Origin: Pseudomonadota bacterium
Lineage (GTDB): Bacteria; Pseudomonadota; Gammaproteobacteria; Burkholderiales; Burkholderiaceae_B
Direction of reading: 5' to 3'
Assembly (NCBI GenBank): GCA_023425645.1
Contig: JAFACG010000046.1
Span: forward strand, 1 to 50,133
Length of the DNA: 50,133 nucleotides
A program made the position numbers and the translations under genes. This document shows, piece after piece, positions 1 to 8,297 of the stretch. Under the pieces are notes generated by a model. The model ran no database searches, was not told the origin of the DNA, and was given only the letters and a program-made list of their open reading frames with translations. Each line of letters starts with the position of its first letter. Position 1 is the first letter of the stretch.

Positions 1-5
1 CGGGT

Positions 6-133
6 CGTGAACTCGGAGCGCGGTTCGTCCCCCGGACGAACCGCAAGCGCGCTCCTCTAACAGCACGCCCCTTGCCTCCCGCCCCGGCGTGCTGCCTGCG
101 GCGAAGTCCCTGACTCGCCCGCCGGCCCGCCCC
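6..133. repeat. Dispersed repeat, copy A
   Basis: This stretch aligns with 18635-18758. Shared blocks include CGTGAACTCG, TTCGTCCCCCGGACGA, TTGCCTCCCG and GCCTGCGGC. Read on the minus strand, both copies also keep the peptide motif GSSGGR followed by RVH, and an upstream REA..LL.ER pattern. The copy reaches almost to the window edge, so its true left limit is unknown. No neighbouring gene accounts for it. It could be an intergenic repeat family, a structured RNA or a very small coding element. The aligned similarity was judged by eye, not computed. Confidence 0.6.
20..44. other. Strong hairpin in repeat copy A
   Basis: An 11-bp perfect inverted repeat (GCGGTTCGTCC / GGACGAACCGC) encloses a CCC loop. 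No T-run follows on either strand, so it is not an ordinary intrinsic terminator. The matching hairpin in copy B (18654-18668) keeps a 6-bp core and the same CCC loop. The rest of 1-303, from about 134 onward, shows no gene or motif that I can support. Confidence 0.6.
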
Positions 134-303
134 GGCCCCCCTCAAGAAAACAGCATCGCTTCACTTGGCCCAAACGGGGGGTGGATCGGCGTCGCTTTGT
201 TATCGACCCGTTCCTGTCCGCAGTTTGATGAAAAAAATGTTCTCAACGTCGGAATGCGGGTGAGAGCCTGAACGTATGAATGTTCAGTGGAGTTCTTCCC
301 CGA

Positions 304-777
304 TCAGGCCGCCTCCCCGTTGATGTTGGCGCGGATGCGATTCAGGAACTGCCGCAACTGCTTGAGCTCCTGGGCGGAGAAGCCCTGGATGGCCCGCAGG
401 TGGATGTCCAGCGCCGCCGGCAGCACGTGCAGGAAGTGGCGCCGGCCCTGCTCCTGGATATGGATCAGCACCATGCGCTGGTCCTGCGGGCTGGGCTGGC
501 GGGAGATGTAGCCGGCGTTCTCCATGACGACCAGGGCGCGGGACAAGGTGGTCTGGTCCACATCGGTGTACTGGGCCAGAGTGCTGACCCCCAGGCCGTC
601 GGTCTCGTTCAGGAAGGCCAGCACGCGCCAGTGCAGCAGCGTCAGGTCATGGCTGCGCAGCAGGATCTGGAAGTCGGCGTTCAGGGCCGAGGTGGTGCGG
701 TTCAGCAGATAGGGAATGAAGGTGTCGTGCCCGGTATAGGCGTCGGTGGCGGCGCCGGCCGGGGTAGGGGTCGTCAT
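304..777 (-). CDS. MarR-family transcriptional regulator
   Basis: The protein has 157 residues from the ATG at 777. A TTG start at 798 would add seven residues, and neither start has a strong ribosome site. The central part has the MarR winged-helix pattern: a recognition region with STLAQYTDVDQTTLSRALVVM, then a wing with SPQDQRMVLIHI, flanked by amphipathic dimerisation helices. MarR proteins usually repress a nearby catabolic or efflux operon and release DNA on ligand binding. It lies downstream of, and in the same direction as, the transporter/dehydrogenase operon (893-6232), so it is the natural candidate regulator for it. That link is inferred from position and from the palindrome at 6263-6276. 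Its ligand is unknown. Confidence 0.85.
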   Translation of the reverse strand: MTTPTPAGAATDAYTGHDTFIPYLLNRTTSALNADFQILLRSHDLTLLHWRVLAFLNETDGLGVSTLAQYTDVDQTTLSRALVVMENAGYISRQPSPQDQRMVLIHIQEQGRRHFLHVLPAALDIHLRAIQGFSAQELKQLRQFLNRIRANINGEAA

Positions 778-852
778 GATTGTTCTGGTTCCACGCAATC
801 GTCAAAAAAAACAGGCCTGCTCCCTCGTGCCGGCGGAGCGGGCCCGCAAGGT

Positions 853-880
853 CCCGGCCGCGCCTGTGGATGCGGCCGGG
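853..880. other. GC-rich hairpin between transporter operon and marR
   Basis: Inverted repeat CCCGGCCGC / GCGGCCGGG with a 10-nt loop lies just after the stop of the permease gene on the minus strand. There is no adjacent T-run, so it may stabilise the 3' end or only reduce read-through into the marR gene rather than terminate fully. Confidence 0.4.
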
Positions 881-892
881 AGAGTGGCCGTG

Positions 893-1708
893 TCAGCCCG
901 TATGATCCACCTTGCGCTGCAAGGCGGCAATCGCCAGGTTCAGGGCAAAGCCCAGCAGGCAGATCCACACCAGGGGCACGAACATGTCGGTGATGCGGTA
1001 GCTGCGCGCGGCGGTGGTCAGCATGTGGCCCAGGCCGTCGGTGGAGGCGATCATCTCGGCCAGGAACACGACCACGCAGGCGATCACCCCGGCCACGCGC
1101 ACGCCGGCCAGCACGGTGGGGCAGATGGCCGGCAGCACGACTTTCCAGAGGCAGGCCGCCCGTGAGGCGCCGGCGGCGCGCGCCGACCAGATCAGCTTGC
1201 GGTCCACCGTCTGGGCGGCCACCCAGGTGGCCATGAGCACCGGGAAGATGGCGTCCGAGACCACCAAAGATATCTTGGAGGCGCTCTCGAAGCCCAGGAT
1301 CAGGATCAGCGCGGGGTACAGGGCGATCTTGGGGATGGGCGCCAGCAGGCGGATCAGGGCGTCCAGCAGCAGGGCGCTCCAGCGCGAGAGCTGGGCTGCC
1401 AGCGCCAGCGCCACGCCCAGCGCCGAGGCGATCAGCAGGCCGCTGAGCAGACGATAGACCGTGATGCCCAGGTTGCGCCAGAAGTCGGCCTGTCCGGCCA
1501 GCTCCAGCACGCGCAGCGCGATGGCCGAGGGCGCGGGCAGCAGTTGCGGGCTGACCCAGCCCAGGTGGGTGGCCAGTTCCCAGACGATGAGCAGCAGCGC
1601 GGGACTGATGCACAGCGACAGGCCCGACAGGTTCCAGCGCCGCGCGGGCATGGAGGCCGCCGCGGGACGCGGTTCCAGGCGGGCGGAGGGCAAGGTTTTG
1701 CTTGTCAT
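893..1708 (-). CDS. ABC transporter permease (SsuC/TauC type), full length
   Basis: This 271-residue inner-membrane permease belongs to the family that serves sulfonate, taurine, nitrate and thiamine-precursor importers. It has an N-terminal membrane segment (ISPALLLIVWELATHLGW), further hydrophobic segments and the cytoplasmic EAA-type loop (WSARAAGASRAACLWKVVLP), which docks to the ATPase. It starts 4 bp after the second permease gene ends and is the last transporter gene of the operon. Because it has the usual length, it is a good internal reference for the shortened second permease upstream. The substrate cannot be read from the sequence. Confidence 0.88.
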   Translation of the reverse strand: MTSKTLPSARLEPRPAAASMPARRWNLSGLSLCISPALLLIVWELATHLGWVSPQLLPAPSAIALRVLELAGQADFWRNLGITVYRLLSGLLIASALGVALALAAQLSRWSALLLDALIRLLAPIPKIALYPALILILGFESASKISLVVSDAIFPVLMATWVAAQTVDRKLIWSARAAGASRAACLWKVVLPAICPTVLAGVRVAGVIACVVVFLAEMIASTDGLGHMLTTAARSYRITDMFVPLVWICLLGFALNLAIAALQRKVDHTG

Positions 1709-1712
1709 GGGT

Positions 1713-2414
1713 TCATCCCTTGTCGATCAAGGCCTGGGCCGAGTCGTACCAATGCGTGCAGCGCTTGCGCACCTGCTCGAACAAGGCGTCGCAGACGATG
1801 CCCAGCACGGCCAGCAGCACGATCACGGCGTAGACGGTGGGGTACTGGGCCATGTCCATGGAGGTGAAGAGCAGATTGCCTATGCCTTCCTGGCGCGCGA
1901 TCATCTCCGAGGACACCATGACGATGAGCGCCATGACCACCCCGACCCGGCAGCCTATCATCACCTCGGGCAGGGCGGCGGGCAGCACCACCTTGCCCAG
2001 CCGCGCCAGCGGGCCCATGCCCATGGAGCGCGCCACCCAGACCAGCTTGGGCTCGATGCGGCAGGCGCCGTGGTAGCTGTGGTAGAGCAGCGGCAGGGAC
2101 ACGCCCATGGCGATGACCAGGATCTTGGAAAAGTCGCCCAGCCCGAACCACAGCATCAGGATGGGCATGAGCGCCGCCTTGGGCATGGGATAGGCCAGGG
2201 CGTAGCCGGCGAACATGCGCCCCACCGACTGCAGGATGGCGCTCCAGGCCGTGGGATCGGCAACCAGGGCGGGCAGCTCGCGCAGCGCCGCCTCGGGGCC
2301 GGGGAAGGAGTCCAGGCCGACCCAGCGGGCCAGGCCCGCCCAGGCCAGCAGCACCAGGGCGGCGGCCAGAACCAGCGTGGCCCAGCGGCGCTCGTACCAG
2401 TGCCGCGGGCTCAT
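1713..2414 (-). CDS. ABC transporter permease (SsuC/TauC type) with internal deletion
   Basis: The start is the ATG at 2414, which overlaps the ATPase stop (ATGA). The product has 233 residues, shorter than the usual 250-270. The EAA loop (VWVARSMGMGPLARLGKVVLP) and the later membrane helices are normal. Aligned with the neighbouring permease, the stretch after GRMFAGYALA (ending at residue 74) jumps straight to YPMPKAALMPI (from residue 75). About 28 residues, present in the paralogue as a transmembrane helix plus loop, are missing. The frame is kept. The protein may be inactive, or it may fold with a changed topology. A sequence or assembly error is possible but would have to be an exact multiple of three bases. 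Confidence 0.8.
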   Translation of the reverse strand: MSPRHWYERRWATLVLAAALVLLAWAGLARWVGLDSFPGPEAALRELPALVADPTAWSAILQSVGRMFAGYALAYPMPKAALMPILMLWFGLGDFSKILVIAMGVSLPLLYHSYHGACRIEPKLVWVARSMGMGPLARLGKVVLPAALPEVMIGCRVGVVMALIVMVSSEMIARQEGIGNLLFTSMDMAQYPTVYAVIVLLAVLGIVCDALFEQVRKRCTHWYDSAQALIDKG

Positions 2415-3175
2415 GGGTGGACCTCCGCCATCAGCGACTGTTCCAGCCGGATGATGGTGTCCTGGTAGACGGGGTTGCGCAGCAGCTCGGCGCGCACGCG
2501 CGGGCGCGGCAGGTCTATGTCCACGATTTCCTTGATCCGGCCCGGCGACCCCGTCATGACGACCACGGTGTCGGACAGGAACACGGCCTCGTCCACGCCG
2601 TGCGTCACGAAGACCACGGTGTTGCGCAACTGTTCCCACAATGTCAGCAGTTCGGTCTGCAGGTTGACGCGGGTATGGGCGTCCAGGGCCCCGAAGGGCT
2701 CGTCCATCAGCAGGATGCCGGGCTCGTAGGCCAGGGTGCGGGCGATGGCGGCGCGCTGGCGCATGCCGCCGGAGAGCTCGCGCGGATAGAAGGAGGCGTA
2801 GGGCCCCAGCTTGACCTTGTCCAGCCACTCGCGGGCGCGCTCTTCGGCCTGGCGGCGCGGCACGCCCTGTTCCTGCATGCCGTAGGCCACATTGCCCAGC
2901 ACCGTCTTCCAGGGAAACAGGGCGTATTCCTGGAATACCGGCCCGCGGTCCGGGCCGGGGCCGGTGACCGGCTTGCCCTGGACCCGGATCTGGCCGCTGG
3001 AGCAGGACTCGAAGCCGCCTATCATGTAGAGCAACGTGCTCTTGCCGCAGCCGCTCGGTCCCAGGATGGAGACGAAGCGGCCGGCGGGAATGTCCAGGGC
3101 GATGTCGCGCAGGGCCGTGTGCGAACTGCCTCGGCGCGTGCTGAAGATCTTGCCCACACCGTCCAGTTCTATCAT
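2411..3175 (-). CDS. ABC transporter ATPase (SsuB/TauB type)
   Basis: This 254-residue nucleotide-binding subunit sits on the cytoplasmic face of the importer. All motifs are intact: Walker A GPSGCGKST (residues 39-47), Q-loop at VFQEYALFPW (80-89), signature LSGGMRQ (134-140), Walker B LLMDEP (155-160), D-loop GALD and switch His192. The FQEYALFPWKTV stretch is typical of the nitrate/sulfonate/taurine subfamily. It overlaps the binding-protein gene and the second permease gene by 4 bp each, so the four transporter genes are probably translationally coupled. Confidence 0.92.
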   Translation of the reverse strand: MIELDGVGKIFSTRRGSSHTALRDIALDIPAGRFVSILGPSGCGKSTLLYMIGGFESCSSGQIRVQGKPVTGPGPDRGPVFQEYALFPWKTVLGNVAYGMQEQGVPRRQAEERAREWLDKVKLGPYASFYPRELSGGMRQRAAIARTLAYEPGILLMDEPFGALDAHTRVNLQTELLTLWEQLRNTVVFVTHGVDEAVFLSDTVVVMTGSPGRIKEIVDIDLPRPRVRAELLRNPVYQDTIIRLEQSLMAEVHP

Positions 3176-4146
3176 GGCTTGTCCTCCCGCAGGTCGGCGC
3201 GGTAGAAGTCCCGCACGTTCAGGGCCTGCTTCAGGAAGCCGGCCTCGTGGTAGCGGTCATAGGTCTTCTGGATGGAGTCCAGGTCCGGCTGCATGTCGGG
3301 CACGCGCGCGAAGTCCTTGTCGGTGAACAGGTACTTGGACAGCAGCTCCTTGGGCGCGCGCGTCACCTGCGAGGTGACCTCCACCGCCAGCGACGGATCC
3401 TTGTTCATCATGCTCATGGCGTGCTTCAGGTCCTGGACGTAGGCTCGCACCACGTCGGGGTGGGCGTCGCTGTATTCCTGGCTGCAGCCCTCGAAGATCT
3501 GCACGGAGGGGCTGGCCACTTCGGACAGGGAGAACAGCTTGCGCAGGCCGCCTTTTTCTTCATTGAGCAGGGCGAAGGGCTGGGCCATGGGGCCGGCGTC
3601 GATGCGGCCGCTGCGGATGGCGTCGGCGGCCGGCGGAAAGCCCGTTTCCACGATCTTGACGTCCTTGTCCGGATCGATGCCGTTCTGGCGCAGCCACAGC
3701 AGCATGTCGAAGTACACCCCCGCGCCGTAGGCGTTGGTGCCGATGACCTTGCCCTTCAGGTCGGCGGCCGTCTTGATGGGGCTGTCCTCTTTCACGGCCC
3801 AGTAGACGGAGAAGTGCCCCGCGTCCGAGTGCACGTGCTGGGCCACGATGTAGGCCTTCAGGCCGCTTTCGATGGCGCCGTTGGCCAGCGACATGGGCGC
3901 CATGGTGGCGCAGTCCAGCACCTTGGCGCGCATGGCCTGCACCATGGGCGAGGTGCCCTGGAACTGGGTCCACTGGATCTGGTAGGTCTTGCCCAGGTTG
4001 GGGAACAGCTCGGGGCGCTTGGCCATCAGGTACTTGGCTTCTTCACCCGGAATGGTCCAGCCCACGCGCAGGGTGGGAACGTCCTGGGCCTGCGCCAGGC
4101 CCTGGCAGGCGATAAGGGCGAACAGCAGTGCAGCGCGTTTTTTCAT
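3172..4146 (-). CDS. ABC transporter periplasmic substrate-binding protein (TauA/NMT1-like)
   Basis: The protein has 324 residues with a Sec signal peptide of about 20 residues (MKKRAALLFALIACQGLAQA, likely cut before QDVP). The mature part follows the NMT1/TauA-like fold: VGWTIPGEEAKYLMAKRPELFP near the start, ATMAPMSLANGAIESGL in the hinge/ligand region, and AADLKGKVIGTNAYGAGVYFDMLLWL, the usual domain-two entry. It should deliver the substrate to the permeases from the periplasm. It is the first transporter gene in the operon and overlaps the ATPase downstream and the dehydrogenase upstream. The ligand is unknown. Family members bind sulfonates, pyrimidine precursors, nitrate and aromatic acids. 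Confidence 0.88.
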   Translation of the reverse strand: MKKRAALLFALIACQGLAQAQDVPTLRVGWTIPGEEAKYLMAKRPELFPNLGKTYQIQWTQFQGTSPMVQAMRAKVLDCATMAPMSLANGAIESGLKAYIVAQHVHSDAGHFSVYWAVKEDSPIKTAADLKGKVIGTNAYGAGVYFDMLLWLRQNGIDPDKDVKIVETGFPPAADAIRSGRIDAGPMAQPFALLNEEKGGLRKLFSLSEVASPSVQIFEGCSQEYSDAHPDVVRAYVQDLKHAMSMMNKDPSLAVEVTSQVTRAPKELLSKYLFTDKDFARVPDMQPDLDSIQKTYDRYHEAGFLKQALNVRDFYRADLREDKP

Positions 4147-5150
4147 TCCTGTGTCTCCTTGGCGAGGTGATCGGCGCCGGCGGGGGCCAGGCCGACGTGG
4201 CGCAGCATGCCCAGGACGCGCGCCAGCACATCGCGGCGGTACGCCTGTTCCTGCTCGGCCGGGTAATCGTGAAAGCCTTGCCCGCTGCGCAGGCCGTTGC
4301 GCCCGCTTTCCATGTAGCGGGCGATGATGTCGGGCACGGCGTAGCGCTGGGGATCCAGGTTCTGCGCCAGGTAATTGCCCGCGTGATACAAGATGTCGTT
4401 GCCGCCGTAGTCGATGAACTCCAGCACGCCTATGCTGGCGAAGCGAAAGCCCAGGCCGTAGCGGGTGGCCTTGTCGATGTCGGCGGCGCTGGCCACGCCC
4501 TCGTCCACCATGCGGGCGGCCTCGTTCATGATCAGGGTCTGCAGGCGCGGCACGATGAAGCCGGGGTGGCTGCCGCAGACCACCGGCACCTTGCCGATGG
4601 ACTCCAGATTGCCGCGCAGCCGCTCCAGCGCGTCCTGGCTGGTGCCGGGGTGCGCGCTGATTTCGACGAGCGGGATCAGGAAGGCGGGATTGAGCCAGTG
4701 GGCGTTCAGGAAGCGTTCCGGATGGCTGACCATGGGCGCCAGGTCCGAGGCCAGCATGGTGGAGGTCGTGGACGCGATCAGGGCGTCGGGCCGCGCATGC
4801 CGCGCGATGCGCCCCAGGGCGTCGCGCTTGGCCTCCAGGGTTTCGGGCACGCCTTCATAGACCAGGTCCGCGCCGGCCAGCACGCCGGCCGCCTCGTCCA
4901 GGCAGGCCAGTGCGATGCGGGCCAGGTGGCTGTCGGCCTGCTCGGCCGGAAACAGGCCCAGCTCGGCCAGCTGCTCCAGGGTGGCGCGCAGTTCCCGGCG
5001 TATGTCGGCTTCCAGGCGGGCGCTGTCCTGCGCGCCGCGGGGCTTGAAATCCAGCAGGGTCACGGCATGGCCGCGCAGCGCGTAGGCCAGGGCGATGCCC
5101 CGGCCCATGCGCCCCGCGCCCACCGCGACGATGGGGGCGGAGGCGTTCAT
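4143..5150 (-). CDS. 3-hydroxyacyl-CoA-dehydrogenase-family NAD-dependent dehydrogenase
   Basis: From the ATG at 5150 the product has 335 residues. The N-terminal Rossmann domain starts with VAVGAGRMGRGIALAYALRGH and an acidic residue at LLDFKPRG, suggesting NAD. The catalytic-type segment ASTTSTMLASDLAP, with FLNAHWLNPAFLIPLVEI and the conserved His-Trp-x-Asn-Pro, matches 3-hydroxyacyl-CoA, L-gulonate or carnitine dehydrogenases. The all-helical C-terminal domain contains GFIVPRLQTLIMNEAARMVDEGVAS and GLGFRF. The length fits the single-domain gulonate/carnitine dehydrogenase group rather than fatty-acid beta-oxidation enzymes. Its start abuts the opine-dehydrogenase gene (TGATG), so both probably act on one imported hydroxy or amino acid. 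Upstream codons in the same frame are not needed. Confidence 0.82.
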   Translation of the reverse strand: MNASAPIVAVGAGRMGRGIALAYALRGHAVTLLDFKPRGAQDSARLEADIRRELRATLEQLAELGLFPAEQADSHLARIALACLDEAAGVLAGADLVYEGVPETLEAKRDALGRIARHARPDALIASTTSTMLASDLAPMVSHPERFLNAHWLNPAFLIPLVEISAHPGTSQDALERLRGNLESIGKVPVVCGSHPGFIVPRLQTLIMNEAARMVDEGVASAADIDKATRYGLGFRFASIGVLEFIDYGGNDILYHAGNYLAQNLDPQRYAVPDIIARYMESGRNGLRSGQGFHDYPAEQEQAYRRDVLARVLGMLRHVGLAPAGADHLAKETQE

Positions 5151-6232
5151 CAGGCCCTCCCGTTGGCCAGCAGCTCCTGCATCTGGGCGCGGCTCAGCCC
5201 GTCCAGCCCCAGGGCGCCCAGCGTGCGTTCGCCCCGGCGCAGGTCCTGGCCGACGATGGCGCCGGCCACGGCCAGCAGGCCCCGGGTCACGGGCGCGTCG
5301 ACCTGGGCCCAGTCGGCCACCGAGGCCAGGAAGGCCAGGCCCAGCATGGTGTCCTCGCGCATGTAGCGGTGCTCCTGCAGGTCGATCTTCTCGCGCCAGT
5401 CGCCGCTCTTGACCAGCTTGGCGTGCGAAGAGCGGTCGCCGTACATCCACTGGTCGTTCTCGTAGTGGTCGGACAGCGGGAAGTGCGGCGCGCCATAGCC
5501 CAGGGCTTCGCGCACGCGCATGCGCTCATTGTCCAGCTGCGTGGTCACGGCGCGCACCGAAGGCTGGGTGCCTTCGTTATGGATGTCCCAGGCGGGGAAG
5601 TGCTCCAGGGGGCCGGCGTTCATCAGGATGAGCGGCGGGTGGATGATGGGGCCGGCGTTCATCAGCGCGCCGGACAGGGCGTCTTCGCAGCGCTCCACGC
5701 TGGGGAAGACCTTGCTGATGACCTGCAGCGCGTGGTCGGTGTTGCGCGCCGGGTAGACGCCGGTGGGCAGGCGCGTGGCCCGGGTGGTGATGTTGATGAC
5801 GGTGTCGCCGTGCTTGCGCGCCAGCCAGGGCAGGGTGCCGGTCTCGGCCCAGCTCACGTCGGCCGTATTGCCGTGTTCGCGCACGATCTCGCTCATCAGG
5901 AAGGAGCCGAAGGTGCCCGGCGGCAGGAACACGACCTGGCCGTCGCTCAGGTGCGGGGCCATGGCGCGGGCGATGTCCCGCTGGGCGATGGCCGGCGACG
6001 GGATCAGCACCAGGTCGGCGCCGGCGATGGCCTGGCCGATGTCGGCGCACACGCGGGCAATGGCGACCTCGCGCTCGCCGCGTTCGTCCTTCAGGGTGAT
6101 GACGGGGCGATCCAGCAGGGGCTGGAGCTGGACCGTGTCGCGGCGCCACAGGCGCACCTCGTGGCCCTGTTCACTCAGGTCGGCTGCCGCCGCGTAACAA
6201 CCGTGTCCGCCACCTAATACCGCTACCTTCAT
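5150..6232 (-). CDS. NAD/NADP octopine/nopaline dehydrogenase-family protein
   Basis: This 360-residue protein is the first gene of the operon. The N-terminal dinucleotide-binding domain has VAVLGGGHGCYAAAADLSEQGHEVRLWRR. The C-terminal helical domain has the opine-dehydrogenase pattern, including LMNAGPIIHPPLILMNAG and, further on, FPLSDHYENDQWMYGDRSSH. Members of this family oxidise or form opines (N-carboxyalkyl amino acids) or related secondary amines. Because the next genes encode another dehydrogenase and a complete importer, uptake and oxidative cleavage of an opine-like compound is plausible. That is an inference; the substrate is not visible. The upstream gap 6233-6346 holds the promoter region and a palindrome. 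Confidence 0.82.
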   Translation of the reverse strand: MKVAVLGGGHGCYAAAADLSEQGHEVRLWRRDTVQLQPLLDRPVITLKDERGEREVAIARVCADIGQAIAGADLVLIPSPAIAQRDIARAMAPHLSDGQVVFLPPGTFGSFLMSEIVREHGNTADVSWAETGTLPWLARKHGDTVINITTRATRLPTGVYPARNTDHALQVISKVFPSVERCEDALSGALMNAGPIIHPPLILMNAGPLEHFPAWDIHNEGTQPSVRAVTTQLDNERMRVREALGYGAPHFPLSDHYENDQWMYGDRSSHAKLVKSGDWREKIDLQEHRYMREDTMLGLAFLASVADWAQVDAPVTRGLLAVAGAIVGQDLRRGERTLGALGLDGLSRAQMQELLANGRA

Positions 6233-6262
6233 GTCTGTCTCCAGTCTTTGATTCGTTATTTC

Positions 6263-6276
6263 TATGCACTTGCATA
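6263..6276. promoter_or_regulatory. Palindromic operator candidate upstream of the opine-dehydrogenase operon
   Basis: TATGCA CT TGCATA is a perfect 6-bp inverted repeat with a 2-bp centre. It lies about 30 bp before the first gene of the operon, in an AT-rich pocket within very GC-rich DNA. The size and spacing suit a winged-helix dimer such as the MarR protein encoded at the operon's far end. Binding is inferred. Confidence 0.45.
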
Positions 6277-6346
6277 TAAATACAGACTAAAAGATGTTTA
6301 GGCTTAAAACAAGGGAGGGAAAGGGGGGGAATTACCCTAGGGGCGT

Positions 6347-7129
6347 TCAGGGCTGCGGCGCGACGGCGACCAGTTCCAGGGCGCGCACGGTGGCCTGGGC
6401 CAGCATCTGGCCGTGGCCCGCGTCGGGCAGCACGTGCAGTTGCGCGGCCAGGCCGCGGTTCTGCAGCAGGCTTTGCAGCTTTTGCATGGCGGGCAGGGTG
6501 GGCACGCCGTTGCGGCGCCCTTCGGGACCGGCCGCCTGGGCGCTGACCGGATACCAGGCTTCCGAGGCGCCGGCCAGGATATCGACGCAGGCCGGCGCGG
6601 CGGCGCCTTCCAGCAAGGTCCAGACGAGGGGATCGTGCCACCACAGCGAAGGGCTGGCGCACAGGTAGCGGTCCAGGGGCAGGGCGCCCCGGACCAGCGC
6701 GTAGAGCACGAACAGGCCGGCGTAGGAGTGGCCGTACAGGCTGGCGGGGGACGAGGCCAGGGCGGGCTCGGTCTGGCGGCACAGGGCCAGCGCCAGACGC
6801 AGTTGTTCGACCATGGCGGGGGCGCCGCCGGCCTGCCAGCGCGGCACGCGCGGATCCGTCCAAAGGGCGCCGTCGGGGGCGGGCGGGGTGTAGTCCAGGG
6901 CGCGGCAACGCTTGATGTGCTCCGGGTCGCCGGCATAGCCCAGCGCCAGGACGGCGCAGCGCTCCAGTGCCGGGTTGCCGCTTTGTTCCAGCAGCGGCAG
7001 GGTCCACTGGCCGTCCAGCAGGCACAGCAGGGGCAGGGCGCGGGCGGGGGATCGCTGCGGCAGGCGCAGTTGCGCCTGGTGTTCATGCCCCCCGGCAGGG
7101 GGCAGGTCCAGCGGGATCAGGCGGGCCAT
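6347..7129 (-). CDS. Alpha/beta-hydrolase, siderophore-esterase-like (IroE/BesA family)
   Basis: The protein has 260 residues with the esterase-D/IroE fold features: nucleophile elbow GHSYAG (Ser at about residue 132), the conserved ASPSLWWHDPLVW segment after it, and C-terminal PDAGHGQM supplying the catalytic His. These enzymes hydrolyse ferric siderophores (enterobactin or bacillibactin type) to release iron. No signal peptide is evident, so it should be cytoplasmic. It begins 4 bp after the iron-binding-protein gene ends, so it is the last gene of the iron-uptake operon. The small third elbow residue (Ala rather than Gly) is slightly unusual. Confidence 0.8.
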   Translation of the reverse strand: MARLIPLDLPPAGGHEHQAQLRLPQRSPARALPLLCLLDGQWTLPLLEQSGNPALERCAVLALGYAGDPEHIKRCRALDYTPPAPDGALWTDPRVPRWQAGGAPAMVEQLRLALALCRQTEPALASSPASLYGHSYAGLFVLYALVRGALPLDRYLCASPSLWWHDPLVWTLLEGAAAPACVDILAGASEAWYPVSAQAAGPEGRRNGVPTLPAMQKLQSLLQNRGLAAQLHVLPDAGHGQMLAQATVRALELVAVAPQP

Positions 7130-7132
7130 GGA

Positions 7133-8284
7133 TCAGCGGGCGGCTGCGCTCTGAGCCGGCCCGTCCTTCAGGTCTATCATGTAGGTGCCTTCCATGGGCA
7201 CGGTCAGGAAGCGTTCGTTGACCTCCTGCAGCGTCTGTGCGGCGGATACGTCCTGGAAGCGGTCTGGGTGGATCCAGCCGGCCAGGGCTTCGATGAAGAT
7301 CATGTGCAGGGGAGAATCGTTGAAGGCGTGCCAGATGCCGTGGCTGTTGCCGCTGCGCACGGCCGGCAGGGCCTGCAGGCGGTTGCCGTCTATGATGGCC
7401 TGCAGGCTTGCGCGCGCCTGCTCGGGAGTCACGCCCGTGCCGATGCGCAGGCCCGAGCTGGTGCGTTTGCCCGAGCCGGTGCCGGTGGCCACGTAGACCA
7501 GGGGCGCACGCGAGTTGATGTACTCGAAGTTCAGCTTGCCGGTGGAGCTCTTGAGCACGTCGGCGCCGATGTTGTGGCCGCCGGCATAGGAAATCATGTC
7601 ATTGAAGGTGCCGGCGCCCGGCGAATTGCAGCAGTCCGTGCTGCCGGCATGGGCGTGCACGAAGACCGGCGGGCGCTGCCCTTCGGGCAGATCGGCCAGG
7701 CGCTGGGCGATGCCCTTCATGTGCTGCTCGTAGAAGGCGATGAATTCGTCCGTGCGGGCCTGTTCGCCCACGGCGTAGCCCAGGGCGCGCAGGCTGGGAA
7801 CGGTGTTCTCCAGCGGGTTGACGAAGAAGTCGATGACGATGACCGGCACGCGTGCGGCGGTCAGGCGCTGGATCAGGGGCGAGTCGCCGGCGTCCTGGCC
7901 GGGGGTCAGGCCCGCGAAGGCGGCGGTCAGCACCACCAGGTCGGGGCGCAGCGCCAGGGTCTGCTCCACGGAGAAGGTGTCGGCGGTGTGGCGGCCCACC
8001 ACGGGCACCGAAGCCAGCTGGGGGAAGCGCTTGAGGTAGTTTTCGTATTCGTTGGCAAACGAGGTCTTGAATTCGTCCGACCAGCCCGCCACGATGCCGG
8101 CCGGGTCCGGATGCACCAGGGCCAGCACGGGGAAGTGGCGCGCCTGGGCCAGCACCACGCGCTTGGCCGGGCCGGGCAGCTCCACCTGGCGTCCCATGGC
8201 GTCGGTGACCAGGATGGCCTGGGCATGGGCGGCCAGCGGCAGCAGCAGGGACAGCGAGACGAGCAGGTGGCGCAGGATCTTCAT
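7133..8284 (-). CDS. Periplasmic iron-siderophore (FecB/BtuF-type) binding protein
   Basis: The protein has 383 residues with a signal peptide (MKILRHLLVSLSLLLPLAAHA). The mature sequence begins ILVTDAMGRQVELPGPAKRVV, the hallmark start of class III iron-siderophore/haem/cobalamin binding proteins. It is followed by the LRPDLVVL element and a long rigid central helix region. It is longer than the usual 290-330 residues, and a segment HAGSTDCCNSPGAGTFNDMISYAGG contains a Cys-Cys pair. It probably captures a ferric chelate in the periplasm for the permease/ATPase encoded upstream. The exact chelate is unknown. Confidence 0.85.
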   Translation of the reverse strand: MKILRHLLVSLSLLLPLAAHAQAILVTDAMGRQVELPGPAKRVVLAQARHFPVLALVHPDPAGIVAGWSDEFKTSFANEYENYLKRFPQLASVPVVGRHTADTFSVEQTLALRPDLVVLTAAFAGLTPGQDAGDSPLIQRLTAARVPVIVIDFFVNPLENTVPSLRALGYAVGEQARTDEFIAFYEQHMKGIAQRLADLPEGQRPPVFVHAHAGSTDCCNSPGAGTFNDMISYAGGHNIGADVLKSSTGKLNFEYINSRAPLVYVATGTGSGKRTSSGLRIGTGVTPEQARASLQAIIDGNRLQALPAVRSGNSHGIWHAFNDSPLHMIFIEALAGWIHPDRFQDVSAAQTLQEVNERFLTVPMEGTYMIDLKDGPAQSAAAR

Positions 8285-8297
8285 GGGGTCTCCGGGG

